Assembly: GCF_029784165.1 (NCBI RefSeq)
Contig: NC_073696.1
Location: 232,203,771 to 232,267,770 of the forward strand
Source: Wyeomyia smithii
Taxonomy: Eukaryota > Arthropoda > Insecta > Diptera > Culicidae
Direction: 5' to 3'
DNA length: 64,000 nucleotides
Numbering within the stretch: the stretch's first letter is position 1; each line of letters begins with the position of its first letter. The translations under genes and the position numbers were made by a program. Shown in pieces: positions 35,190 to 45,666 of this stretch. Below the pieces are notes generated by a model. The model was not told where the DNA came from. It did not search any database and saw nothing but the letters and a program-made list of their open reading frames with translations.

Positions 35190-36150
35190 CCCCGGTTTTT
35201 CGGCTGACAGTGAGTGCCCAGGACATGGCATCAAGATCGTCATCGGAAATGCAAATACGCAGGAAGTGCAGGAAGACTTCTTCCGCCCAATAATTGGTAG
35301 AGAACCTCACTCGAATATTTTTTTTGCTGCAGCCAGAGGTATGGCTATCTTTACCACTTGTTTTACACGCCAGAATAATCATAAGGACACCTACATGCAC
35401 CCAAATATGGTGGCCTTCGCTTAGATCGACCATTTTCTGATGGTCGACCCTTTTCAGACGTTACAGGCGTAAGGTCGTTCAAAAGACCAAACATTGACTC
35501 GGTTCACTATCTTTTGGTATTTAAGATCCACGCCCAGTATTGAAATCAAGGTCAAAGAGGAAGCTACTGTTAAACATCCAGCAGTTATCAACTGGAAGAG
35601 TGGCTCCACAGTGTGAGAAGTGTTAGGTACAGTTGCGACAACCACGCCCAATTAATGGTTTGACACTGAGTGCCAGCATGCGACGGATGAAAAGAACCGC
35701 ACCGGATGTCGCGTGGTGGCTACGACTGTGATATTTTAGAGCGTAGGGAGATATCGAGCAACTAAAGCTGCTGAAAATAGCGTTTACTGCCGGGAGAAAT
35801 GGAGGCGGAGAGCTGCTTCCCCAGACACGATGCGAGTAGCTTCTATGAAACACTGATTCTCCCGGTTGCCATCTATGGCCATGAAGCAGGGACATTGGAA
35901 CAGGCTGATCGCGAGCTCTTGGCTGCAGTGGGCGGGGTATGCAGCTAGAATGTCAGACGAACGTTCAGCACAAACTATATTTAATAGGAATCCCGACAGA
36001 GGCCGTCGACTTCGGGTTAAACCCTGCACTCGTTGGATGTGTGCTGTCGAAGTGGATGCCCGCGTAAAAGGTGTTAGAGGCGACTGGAAGATTGCAGCCC
36101 AAGTCCGAGTGATATGGCGACGTATTTTGGCTTCGGCACTGGATCGATAA
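35190..36150 (+). pseudogene. RTE-clade LINE, endonuclease and C-terminal pieces
   Basis: Frame 35053-35424 holds IKIVIGNANTQEVQEDFFRP, a degenerate GDFNAQVG block, then NIFFAAARGMAIFTTCF and HPNMVAFA; an IDH block follows in another frame. After an internal deletion, 35640-36150 encodes MRRMKRTAPDVAW, LILPVAIYGHEAGTLE, and then WAGYAARMSDER...NRNPDRGRRLR...RWMCAVEVDAR...ALDR, the RTE ORF2 C-terminus. The catalytic reverse transcriptase core is missing. Multiple frameshifts. Confidence 0.75.
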
Positions 36151-36829
36151 TCGGTCAGTCGCAGTAAAAGTATAGTAAAGGGGATGCAGTCGCCTCACTG
36201 GTCCCCGCTTCATTTTGGCCGCTCGGCGTGCTCCTTTTGAGCCTCGTCTATACAAACCTAAAGTAGAAGTAGACTCTGCTTCAGATCTCTGGCGATGTTG
36301 CTCCTATTCGCTGTGCATTCTTTCGGCCAGTGCTGCCACCCTGGGCCGCTTGTCCATGTTTTTATCGACGGCCTTGTCTAGCAAGGGATCGTCGACCGTT
36401 ATATCCGGTCTAGAGACAAGCGTGCTAGCTTTTCAACCTCCAGTTTTCGCTGCATCCATCTCCGCTTTTTTGGCTGAAACCGCTGAATGCCTCCACGCGC
36501 AAACGGGCTTGGCACCCCCTTTACGCCCTTCGTTGGCTTTTTATTGTTGCTCATTATTGGTTTCATGGGTACCCCTTCCAGTCGCTATCCTTGTTTATGA
36601 TGGAGTAGTCGCCTATGTTGTCCCATGGTGGTCTATGCCAAGCAGTGAGGGCATGGCTAGGGTAGGCCACCATAGCGCTTATGACGTAAGTCGGGAAAAC
36701 CATCTGATCTCACTCCTGCACACGATTTTACTAAGGGAGCTCGATGCAGGTGCCAGCCCAAAGACATGGTATCTTAACAAAATACGACTCATATCTGTTT
36801 TTTACGCTACCCGTTGATGATCTGCAGTT
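36151..36829. other. Unassigned, possible antisense gag-like remnant
   Basis: A plus-strand frame of 200 codons at 36215-36817 is open. The minus strand reads basic, Ala/Lys-rich text (KRPRVAALAERMHSEQEQHRQR) more like a retroelement gag. Neither is identified. The stretch lies between RTE and R1 remnants and is probably further element debris. Confidence 0.3.
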
Positions 36830-37060
36830 CTGCCGGGTTGTTATGTCCGGCACGTTGGTCGACCCAGAGCTGACACGAACCAGAGGGGACAGATCTTGTT
36901 CGAAGCTTTGACATAGTTCAACCTAAATCTGGCCAAATCTGATAAGGATGCAGAGTCAATCATTGACGTCACGATCTTCAGCCCAGAACTGATCATGAAC
37001 TGAAGGGTAGACGATGGCTACACCAACAGCAACCACCAGCCGGTCCGCTATAGTATAGAT

Positions 37061-38268
37061 CAGTAGTTCTCAACCTGGGCTACGCGTACCCCTAGAGGTA
37101 CACGAAAGCACTCAGAAGGTACACGAAAGAAAAATCATCAGTGGCGGAAAAGCCTACAAGGTACTCTCTCAAAATCTGTGCCGTCGGCTATCATCGTTTA
37201 CGAAGGAGTTCGTGAGGTAATACCAAGCGGGATTTATGGGTGCCCGCGCCACCACGGACCTAACATTCGCGGTACGGCAGGTTCACAGAAGTGCCGTGCA
37301 TATAATGTGCCTACATATCATTTGTTTATCGATTTTAAATCGGCGTACGATACAATTGATCGAGATCAGCTATGGCAGATTATGCACGATTACGGTTTTC
37401 CATTGTTGGTCAAGTCGACGATGGATCGGGTGATGTGCTTAGTACGAGTTTCGGGGACACTCTCGAGTCCCTTCGAGTCTCGAGGAGGGTTACGGCAAGG
37501 TGATGGTTTATCATGCTTACTATTCAACATCGCTTTGGAAGGTGTGATACGTAGGGCTGATATCGACACGAGTGGCACGTTATTCAGGAGGTCTGTTCAG
37601 CTCTTTTGTTTCGCCGATGACATTGATGTTGCAGTACGAACTCTTGAACCTCATGGCGAGGCGGATGAACCACGAGTTGCATCAGCTGCTAGGAGGACCA
37701 CTCATCGTTCAAACGGCAAAAAACGGAAGACTACGGTGGGCTGGGCATGTCGTAAGATTGTCGGACGACAACCCGGTGAAGATGGTTCTTGATAACGACC
37801 CGACTGGAACAAGGCAACGGAGCGCGCAGCGAGCAAGGTGACTCGATCAAGTGGAAGACGAGCTGCGGGGCCGTCGCAGACGACATGGCTGGCGAGTTGC
37901 AGCCATAGACCGAATTGAATTAAGACGACTTCTTCGAACAGCAAGGGACATTTCGGCATGGAGCAGACTGGTAAGGTGAGTAAGGCGAACAAAGCAACTT
38001 TTCTTTATAATACTTCATTTTTTTTCTTCATATAATATTTATTTGACACGGCACAAACACAAATTAATGTTCAATGTTGTTCAAACTTGCTTCTAAAACA
38101 TGACTGTAGCAATAAAAAAAAACCACAGTTCAAACTGAAACCTGAACTAGACTATCACAACACAACATGATCTACCACTAATTTCTCAAATCCAGGGTCC
38201 AGGGGGTACAATTGATTTGAAAAATATCGTTAACGGGTACGGGAACAGAAAAAAGTTGAGAACCGCTG
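37061..38268. mobile_element. hAT element with CAG..GTTCTCAAC ends and perfect 8-bp duplication
   Basis: The ends are CAGTAGTTCTCAACC and, inverted, CAGCGGTTCTCAACT. The same eight bases GTATAGAT flank it at 37053-37060 and 38269-38276. The CAGNGGTTCTCAAC terminus with an 8-bp duplication is a known hAT pattern. Element sequence proper lies at about 37061-37140 and 37990-38268; the middle is an RTE fragment. No hAT transposase frame is visible. Confidence 0.9.
37140..37985 (+). pseudogene. RTE-clade reverse transcriptase fragment inside the hAT element
   Basis: In order: KAYKVLSQ, (frameshift) AGFMGARATTDLTF, then HLFIDFKSAYDTIDRDQLW (first catalytic Asp), RGGLRQGDGLSCLLFNIALEG and FADDIDV (37610-37630, catalytic Asp pair kept). 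A deletion then removes the thumb and joins to RLRWAGHVVRLSDDNPVK and, after another stop, a basic C-terminal region ending near WSRLVR. This is a different RTE lineage from that at 35.2-36.2 kb, judging by the C-terminal wording. Non-functional. Confidence 0.8.
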
Positions 38269-38829
38269 GTATAGATCACAACGTGAGGCGTCATGTCAAC
38301 ACACAACTCCGACTGTTCGCGGGTGGAAGATATCGCATTTTGGTGCCGAGGTATACGAAAAAACAATGAGAAGAGAACGCAAGGAGGGCAGTTGCCACAC
38401 TATCCCGTGCTTGTAACGCCACCATACCCTAGCACTCGCTAGCCTAGGAATAAAAAGCCATCGGTTTACTGAGGAACTGACGCGATAACGGACCTTCGCG
38501 GTGCTTTCCTCCGTGCAAGACGAAGGTCCAGCGCGCGTGAACCGACGAGCAGAAGGTCGAGCGCCATGTAGTATTCGGATCTCCAATATCAGTGCTAAAC
38601 AATGCGATGAGGACGAGCAAGAGGGCCTGTTTCGATAGATTAGGCGTGAATGCCATTCCGAGCTCGTGGAGTAACGCCTACGGAATCGTAACGGCCGAGA
38701 CCAAAGGCGTGCTGGTGGTTACGAGGTGTTCTCCAGCGATGCTGGAACGTCGCCACGCCACGAGCCAAGTCCTTGGCGGTCGAGTCTAACTTTCGACATT
38801 TCACTATCTCAAGGTATGTTCACACTATC

Positions 38830-39330
38830 TTCTCCGTTATCTAGACGACGGAAGTAGCACTCCAGCGTAATAGAAGGGACCTTGCGCAATCGTTTCGTTT
38901 GACGCAAATAATACAAACAATAGCGCCAACGGGGCCTCCATATCGCTTGCGCTTGGGAGCCACTCGTCTTCGATCACAAATCCGATATCCTGCAGCTTCA
39001 GACTGATTATGAGAATTACGCTAAGTGCTCAGCGGACAAACGGTCCTTCAACTCCTCATCATCAGCTTTAATAGACTAATCTCCCGGTACCTTTCGCTAT
39101 CGTGATGTGCCATAGGAAGATTTTTTATGCTTTCTTCGCCGTACGAGCACACTGAACGTAGACAAATTGTAGTCAATGCACGCTCGTTGCTGATCTGCGT
39201 GCTCTCCGGAGGTTTGACTGCTGTCCACGTATATTCTTTGATGATTACCATCCGCATTTTGACCGTCCAAGCAGTGTAGTCATCGCGACCTTGATGTTTC
39301 TCCTGGGTTTCACGGGCATCCTCTGCTCGC
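38830..39330 (-). pseudogene. Ty1/copia gag (UBN2-like) remnant
   Basis: The minus strand reads TAWTVKMRMVIIKEYTWTAV, then NERALTTICLRSV, and ERYREISLLKLMM with a following ELKD block. This order (W.....R..L, A...I, ..LL...M) is that of copia-type gag polyproteins. Stops interrupt it and there is no protease or pol continuation next to it. Assignment is by pattern only. Confidence 0.45.
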
Positions 39331-39779
39331 CTCGTCTAGGCGTTTTTGAGTAGTTTTTTCATACGATGACCTTAGTACTTCTCTTTCTGCTGCTCTTTGG
39401 TAATCCGCATTGCTTGTTGACCGTCTTTTTACACAGGAATAAATCATGCTTCAAGTTTTGAATTAGAATAACCGTGAAAATGTTCGCTCGAAGTGCAAAG
39501 AAAGTAGTTTTTATTTTGTTACTGTGTTGCCTTGTAGCATAACCGGGCCCATAACCTAATAGAAGTAATACGCCTCCGAGCTAATTTATCCAGTTCATTC
39601 ACACGTTATCAGGCTTAAAAGGAAAAATTATGCGTCAAATATGATTAATTGGTATCATTTCACTGAAAAATATGTTATTCAATTATGTTCAAACAACTAG
39701 ATTTGTTTCCGATGTTTTATTGGTGCTTTTCATCAAAAATTGGAGTATCATGCTAAAGCTCTACTTTTACACGTGTCAA
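39331..39779. other. Unassigned sequence
   Basis: No supported gene. Probably intergenic sequence and the edge of the LINE that follows. Confidence 0.3.
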
Positions 39780-41760
39780 AAAAGGTTGAAAAATGTAAGA
39801 AAAATAGCAAAAGAATGTATTATGAAAATATTCTGAGCAACACTACTCATAACAGATTATTGAAAAACATTACCTAAATTTTTGGGCGCTATAAAAACAT
39901 AAGTAAAATAAACTTGAAAATTGATGGAAATATTATAACTAGCGATGCCGAAAACAGTGAAGCTCTTAACAATTATTTTTCCAGTATAGGCACCAAATTG
40001 GCTGAAACAATACCAATGAATGCTCGGCATGACCCGTTTACAAGTGTAAATGTGATTAGACAACCTATATTTTTACGGCCTAGTTCGCCTAACGAAATAA
40101 CATCCATAATTCATGGCCTAAATTCTAGTAAAGCTCCTTGTTCAGATAACATTCCAACTGAATTGTTGAAATATAATGCTCGTATTTTTTCAAACATCTT
40201 GAGTCAATGCTTCAATAGAATTATTGAGTCAGGTCAATATCCAGATTGTCTCAAAGTTGCTAAGGTTACACCTATTTATGAGTCGGGCGATCCATGTTTA
40301 CCTGATAATTATAGACCAATATCAACACTTTGCATCTTCAATAAAATTTTCGAAAAACTCTTAGTAAGTAGATTTTTGGACTTCTTTGGAAAAAACGAAC
40401 TATTTTACAAATTTCAATACGGTTTTCGACAAGCCTGCAGTACGTCGATTGCAATTACTGAGTTAGTAGACAATATAATTAATAGAATCGATTCTAAACA
40501 GATGGTTGGGGCTTTGTTCTTAGATGTTCGGAAAGCCTTCGACACTCTTAACCATGATATTTCACTAGAAAAGCTTTACAAGTATGGCGTACGGGGTGTT
40601 GCACATAACCTAATACAAAGTTATCTTGATAATAGGAAACAATTTGTAAGTATTAATGGTGTTAGAAGTTCGTTGAAACCTGTGTTAACTGGGGTTCCGC
40701 AGGGTAGTAACATTGGACCACTGCTTTTCTTAGTTTCTATAAACGACCTAGGTAATTTGCCCTTGAAAGGTGTTCCTAGGTTATTTACAGATGACACAGC
40801 AATTTTTTATCCAGATTCCAATCCACACTTTATTATTGAAAGCATCAATCATGATTTGCGCGAACTCAACATTTATTTTTCAAGTAATCGTCTGTCGCTA
40901 AATCTTCAAAAAACGAAATATATGATTTTCAAGTCATCGAGAAAAATTATACCCTATCATACGAATCCTGGGCTTGATCAAATTATAATTGAAAAGGTTT
41001 ATTCATTCCAATATCTTGGCATCTATTTGGATCCGACATTTTCATGGGAAATACAAATAAAGTCAATAGAAAAAAAAAAAAGCAACATTATGTAGAGTAT
41101 TGAGAAAGGTTTCATACTTTGTTCCCCAACATGCTCTGCTTAAATTTTACTATGCTCATATTCATTCTCAGTTACAGTATGTTATTATAGCACTTTTATT
41201 GGTATACGATACCCTTCACAATGAAAAAACACATTCTAATCAAGCAATCAACACTGGGAATCGATCTCGCAGTACTAAGCAAGCTGGTAGCTTGGCAGTT
41301 ATCAGAACTTACACAAATCAAGGTCAAAAGCAGTTTTCGTACATAGGACCTTCCAAATTTAATGCCTTATCTAACGAACTTGAAGAATAGCAAACCGGAG
41401 CCAATTTGAATTCAAAGTAAAACTAAATCTTAAAAGTAAAATCAATGAATTTCTTATTTAATAATTTGTTTTCTAGTTCCAAACAGTGTATATGTCTAAC
41501 TATATAGCTTAAACTGTTTGCATTGAAGGATCCCTTAAATGGAGCTAAGCTCCACTGGGAATCCGATTTAGTTAGTAGCTTAATATAACTTCACTCTTTA
41601 ATATTCATACTCGAAATTTTCAATCTCAGCTTATTAGTTTCTAGCTTAAATTTTCAATCTTGTTTTGCAGTCGAGCTGAGATTAGTTGCGTCCTCTACCA
41701 GGGGGCTCAACAAGAGCTTTTTGGTGTGGGGGAGAGTGGCGGGTAACTAAAAAAAAAATA
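39780..41760 (+). pseudogene. CR1/L2-like LINE ORF2 fragment with intact-looking RT core
   Basis: Frame 39914-41095 is open for 393 codons. It holds ALNNYFSSIGTKLA, SSKAPCSDNIPTELLK, PDNYRPISTL, KFQYGFRQACSTS, LFLDVRKAFDTLNH (catalytic Asp), GVPQGSNIGPLLF and LFTDDTAIFY (40781-40810; FTDD where FADD is usual). It ends in a frameshift at an A run near 41075. The next frame (41100-41390) gives LRKVSYFVPQHALLKFYYAHIHSQLQY, then a deletion, then a C-terminal GPSKFNALSNEL. The endonuclease is missing (5' truncated, frame decayed before 39914). The 3' UTR ends at an A run near 41750-41758. Probably a recent but dead copy. Confidence 0.85.
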
Positions 41761-42424
41761 TTATACAAGTCTCTTGGTAAATATCCTGGTACAGATTGGA
41801 CTATTCTTTGATAAAAGTGCCATCTTCGCCTGAAGCGTTCTACAAAAGCTTAAGGTCGAGAAATGAATTCATGCATGATTTTTCAAGAATACTAATCAAA
41901 AAAAATATATTTTGAGCAACAATGTTGCCAGACATGCTATGTTTGCATTTGGAATTTGAATTCCGTAATTCGTCAAATGAGTATATTTTGGATTGAATTT
42001 GACGAAGAAGTTCGTTGTCCTAAAAAAATTATTTAGAAAGCATTCGTCACCCAGACGTGTTATGAGGGAAAGAAGAGTTACAGTATTTTATAGATATGTA
42101 GTCTAATTTTCCCTGATTTGCTTATAATTTCTATTCCTATTTGGTAATATCTATGGATCTGTCATGATCATGAACATTCTGAATGACGCAATTTAATTAA
42201 CATTCTAGAAAATTTAAAAGTTTTTTCCAGTTTTTAGTATTTACGTTAAACTTGAATTGGTTATCGTAACTTTTATTAGATTTTTAGTTTTAATGTTATC
42301 ATGCTAATAACAAAATCACCTCTGGTATACACGCTCCACCAGAAAAGTTTTGAATAAAACTAAACAAATTTGGTAGTCAGCATATATTTTAGCAATTTTT
42401 TTTTGCTCTGGCAAGTCATTTGCC
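41761..42424. other. Unassigned AT-rich sequence
   Basis: No gene or repeat could be supported between the LINE 3' end and the next S1 copy. Confidence 0.3.
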
Positions 42425-43041
42425 CACTCGTTAAAAACACTTTCCTCTTGATAAAATAAGTATTTACTTTACTTTGTTGGCTAACGGACCGTTTACCGGT
42501 CTAGGGCCGAACGAATTAGAGATGTCCAGCTTTTTCTGTCTTGGGCAGCCGTTCTCCAGTCTTCTCGTATACCAGCAGACCGTGCATCTTCTTCCACCGC
42601 GCACATCAACCGCGTGCGAGGCCTACCACGGAGTCGACGGCCTCTTCTTGGTTCTCTACCGAAGATAGTGTTGGCGACTCTCTCGTCAAGCATTCTGGCT
42701 ACATGTCCAGTCCAGTGAAGCCTTCCCCGCTGTATTACCTTCACTGTAATAAAATAAGTACGAATTATAATAAAGCTTACCGAAGAAATAAAAAATAATT
42801 GTTTTCAGGAAACTTTCTGTAACTATGACGCGACTTCGGCAGTAGTAACTAGGTTTTGGTTAGACTCCTTCCTCTCAACAAAATATATGTTTTCCAACTA
42901 TGAAAGATACCAAAAGATTATTAGTCTCCTTCGGGAAAACATGATTGTAGTGTGGTATTGGCAGGAGGAACGAGGCTACGATTAGACTCAGTAAAAAAGC
43001 CTTCCTATCTTAAAACTTTAATTGGTGATATTGGTAGAACG
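42425..43041 (+). repeat. Degenerate S1 repeat, interrupted by an RTE fragment
   Basis: 'tttcctcttgataaaataagta' to the left and 'cgaattataataaagc' to the right of the RTE fragment rejoin into the S1 phrase 'ctcttgacaaaataagtccctcttataataaaac'. Downstream are degraded units ('ggcaggaggaacgaggctacgattagactc', 'ggtgatattggtaga') before the MITE at 43042. No head or tail is visible. Confidence 0.55.
42463..42748 (-). mobile_element. RTE 3' fragment with 12-bp target duplication
   Basis: The minus strand encodes LHWTGHVARMLDER, GREPRRGRRLRGRPRTRLMCAVEEDAR and SLIRSALDR, the RTE ORF2 C-terminus, then a short 3' UTR. The fragment is strongly 5' truncated. ATAAAATAAGTA flanks both sides (42451-42462 and 42749-42760). 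The open frame (42744 to 42493) has no stop, so the insertion is fairly young. Confidence 0.88.
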
Positions 43042-43423
43042 AAAAAATGCTGCTGTTAGTTTGTTACGGGAAAAACCTTAGGGCTGTGTTTTCAATTTGA
43101 TCCCGTTAGTTGTTAAAATAACAGAAATTATAACAGAAATGATTCTACTAGTTACTAATGTATTAGCTTTCTAACAAAATAGGTTGGTATATAGAACAGT
43201 ATAATAACAAACATTGTTAGAAACAACAGGTTTTGATAAAAACGAAAAATTAGTTAGACTTTTTTCAAAACTACTTCATTTCTGGTTTTGTTATTATAAC
43301 TTATTCAGATTCAATTTTGTTATCAAAATTATATGGAAAAATACAAAATTGTATCAAAATATGTTATTTTCATCTCGCGTTGATAGAATTTAATAATTTT
43401 TTAGTTATGCTCTTCTGATCGGG
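43042..43423. mobile_element. MITE, copy 2 of the 19-kb family
   Basis: From 'gctgttagtttgttacggg' to CTTCTGATCGGG it follows the copy at 19126-19550 in the same orientation at about 90% identity, with small deletions. The left terminal repeat is missing or degraded. Confidence 0.75.
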
Positions 43424-45666
43424 TAGTTTTGGTCGCAGTTTTAAGAACTCATCATTACAACGATAAAAGAGCTTATAACTGAATCATATTTTCACAAATT
43501 CGGAGAATGCTCTGATGTAGAACAAGGCTGCGGAATGCATCACACTGAACTTCTATTTTACGCATGATGTTTGTCACAAAAATTTTGTCTTAATAAATTA
43601 ATTACTACTTTACTAAGGATAGCTTTCCTTAAACATTACTACGTAATTTTGGAACGGCCCCCACCGGAATCGAGATCGTGCCGACAAGTGCAAAATAAAT
43701 TACTCCCAATCTACGAACCCATTATTCCCGCTTCTAGCCAAAAGATGAAGTTATAAATTTTAGCACTCGGCTTCGACCCCGTCTTGGACGTCAGTCGGTT
43801 TACACAAATCACGCCACGATCGGTTCCCATCTGACCGGGCTCTTTTCCTCCCGCGCGCAATCAAGACACATTTTCGCACATAAATTTCGCAAATTATTCT
43901 CACCCGGTCCGATTTACACTCCAATCAAACATCTTCTTCTCTCCGGTCATGGCCCGCAGTGATGGAAAATTCTGCAAATATTTTCAGCGAAATCAACAAC
44001 TCGACGTTGACTGTAAGCCACCTTGCAAAACACAAAACCGAGCGATCACGATCACCCTGACCAGCTTTGGCGGAAAGATTCTCCGGATGTTTTTTGCAAG
44101 CGGTGCCGCCATTTATCGCACCTCGTACATTATCACGTTCGATCACACCTCTGGAACTGACCGGGACAGTCGAGGTGGGACGGTGGATCTTCAGGGTCAG
44201 CGCGTTCGACAGTCGTGATTCGGGTTGATTCATTCTTCTTCTATTGATTTATGAAACCAAAGGGCAAAATGTGCTAGATTTCGTGCGATTCGTGTCAGCT
44301 CAAAATTGAGCCCAAAAATGGATGGTGGTCAAAATAAAGAGGGTCAGAGAAAATGTTCTCTGAAAGGTGTTTAATTTCTACTTTTACCTTAACGCGACGA
44401 AACTCATATCCGGGATTGTTGCTTGCGGCAGAAAAAAAGGTATTATTTTACTTCACTTATAAAGCCTATCAATTGCTCGAATCATACCACTCTCAAGACC
44501 CAGTGATATAAGCTTACGACAAAGCTACCGCTATCAGTGAACACAAATTATGACCACATTTGGCAGAGATCTTCACCGTTCACGTACACGACGAACAGCG
44601 AAGATCATCTTGATGCGCCTTTCTGACCCTTACCAAAAAAAAATGCGGTGAGTGCAAGCTTCAATTTGGCGGGCTTTGGTTCATCCTACCCTACGAAGAC
44701 GGAGGCGGCTCGAACGGTTCAACCTGCCTGGCGCATCAGAGCAGTGACCGACCGCACCGAACCTCGTGTCATTTACGCCTGTCCAAGCGGCTCAACGTTA
44801 ATGTTCAGTGAATTTTTTTGATAATCTCGCTTGCCTGCTCGCTTTGATAGGGCCGGCTGCGGGCGTCCCACACCTGTCCGAGGAACCAACGGGATTCACT
44901 CCGAAGGCCGTAAACAAATATTTACTCACGCAGAAAAGTCAGAGGTGACGCGGCATTTGCAGTGAACCGACTGATATGTGCCCTGCTCGGAAACGAGTCC
45001 GCGTGTGTGGAAAATAAACCTCTTATCTGCGTTTGGCAAACGCGTGGACGTGGTCAGGGGAGAGAAGATTTAAACGTTAAGATTTGTATTTTTGCATATT
45101 TATTTCCCGTAATCATTTCTTTGCTCGAGAACGGTAATGAGTTTGAATGATTTTCAATTTCTGTTTCTCTTTCAACTTGTTTCGGACTTCGTGTTTCATA
45201 ATATTTTTTCGTATTTGAGTATTTTTTGACCAAAAAATTAGCAATTCAAAAGTCGAACAGTCGATGTACCAAAATGTCAAAAATTTGAAAAGTCAAACAG
45301 TATAAAAGTCGAAAAGACAAAAATTATTGAAATTGAAAAATAAAACATTGAAAATGTTGATAAATCGAAAGAAAAAAAAAGATCAAGATTATTATTACTA
45401 TATATTTTTATCAGTTTTTAGATATTTTCTGTCACGAAAAACAGTAGAAATAGCACATAATAGAAAAAACAAAACAAAAATAAAGGAAAAGATAAATCGA
45501 AAGGTAACAAATTACGCTGGTCGACAAAAGAGAAAAACCTTAATTAATCCACCTAGCGGTCAGACCCAGCCTTTCTCATTCAAACTTTAATTTGTAAAAA
45601 TAGATTTACATGAACGCTTCAATCCAATAAATGTATATTCACTCTTAAAAAATATTGATGTTGTGA
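43424..45666. other. Host-like region, partly GC-rich, then AT-rich
   Basis: 43640-45070 has balanced composition and no repeats, like the other host-like islands. Around 45240-45500 it becomes low-complexity A-rich, with repeated 'gtcgaaaag' and 'caaaaat' phrases. Short open frames such as 43949-44218 lack protein support. It may be UTR or intron of a host gene. Confidence 0.35.

Larger units (their letters stand above)
36830..38800 (+). pseudogene. R1-clade LINE ORF2 fragment, split by a hAT element
   Basis: Before the insertion (36830-37060), broken frames give NLNLAKSDKDAESIIDVTIF.PELIM and VDDGYTNSNHQPVRYSI, the R1 endonuclease end with the (S/N)DHQA block degenerate as SNHQP. After the insertion (38277 on) the protein resumes with DHNVRR, then ATLSRACNATIP and NAMRTSKRACFDRLG...SSWSNAYGIV, the linker between endonuclease and reverse transcriptase. 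The reverse transcriptase itself is absent. Multiple stops and shifts. Confidence 0.75.

Noticed and set aside
36215..36817. Plus-strand frame of 200 codons between RTE and R1 remnants
   Set aside because: It has no recognisable domain, and the antisense reading looks more like retroelement gag. Left unassigned.
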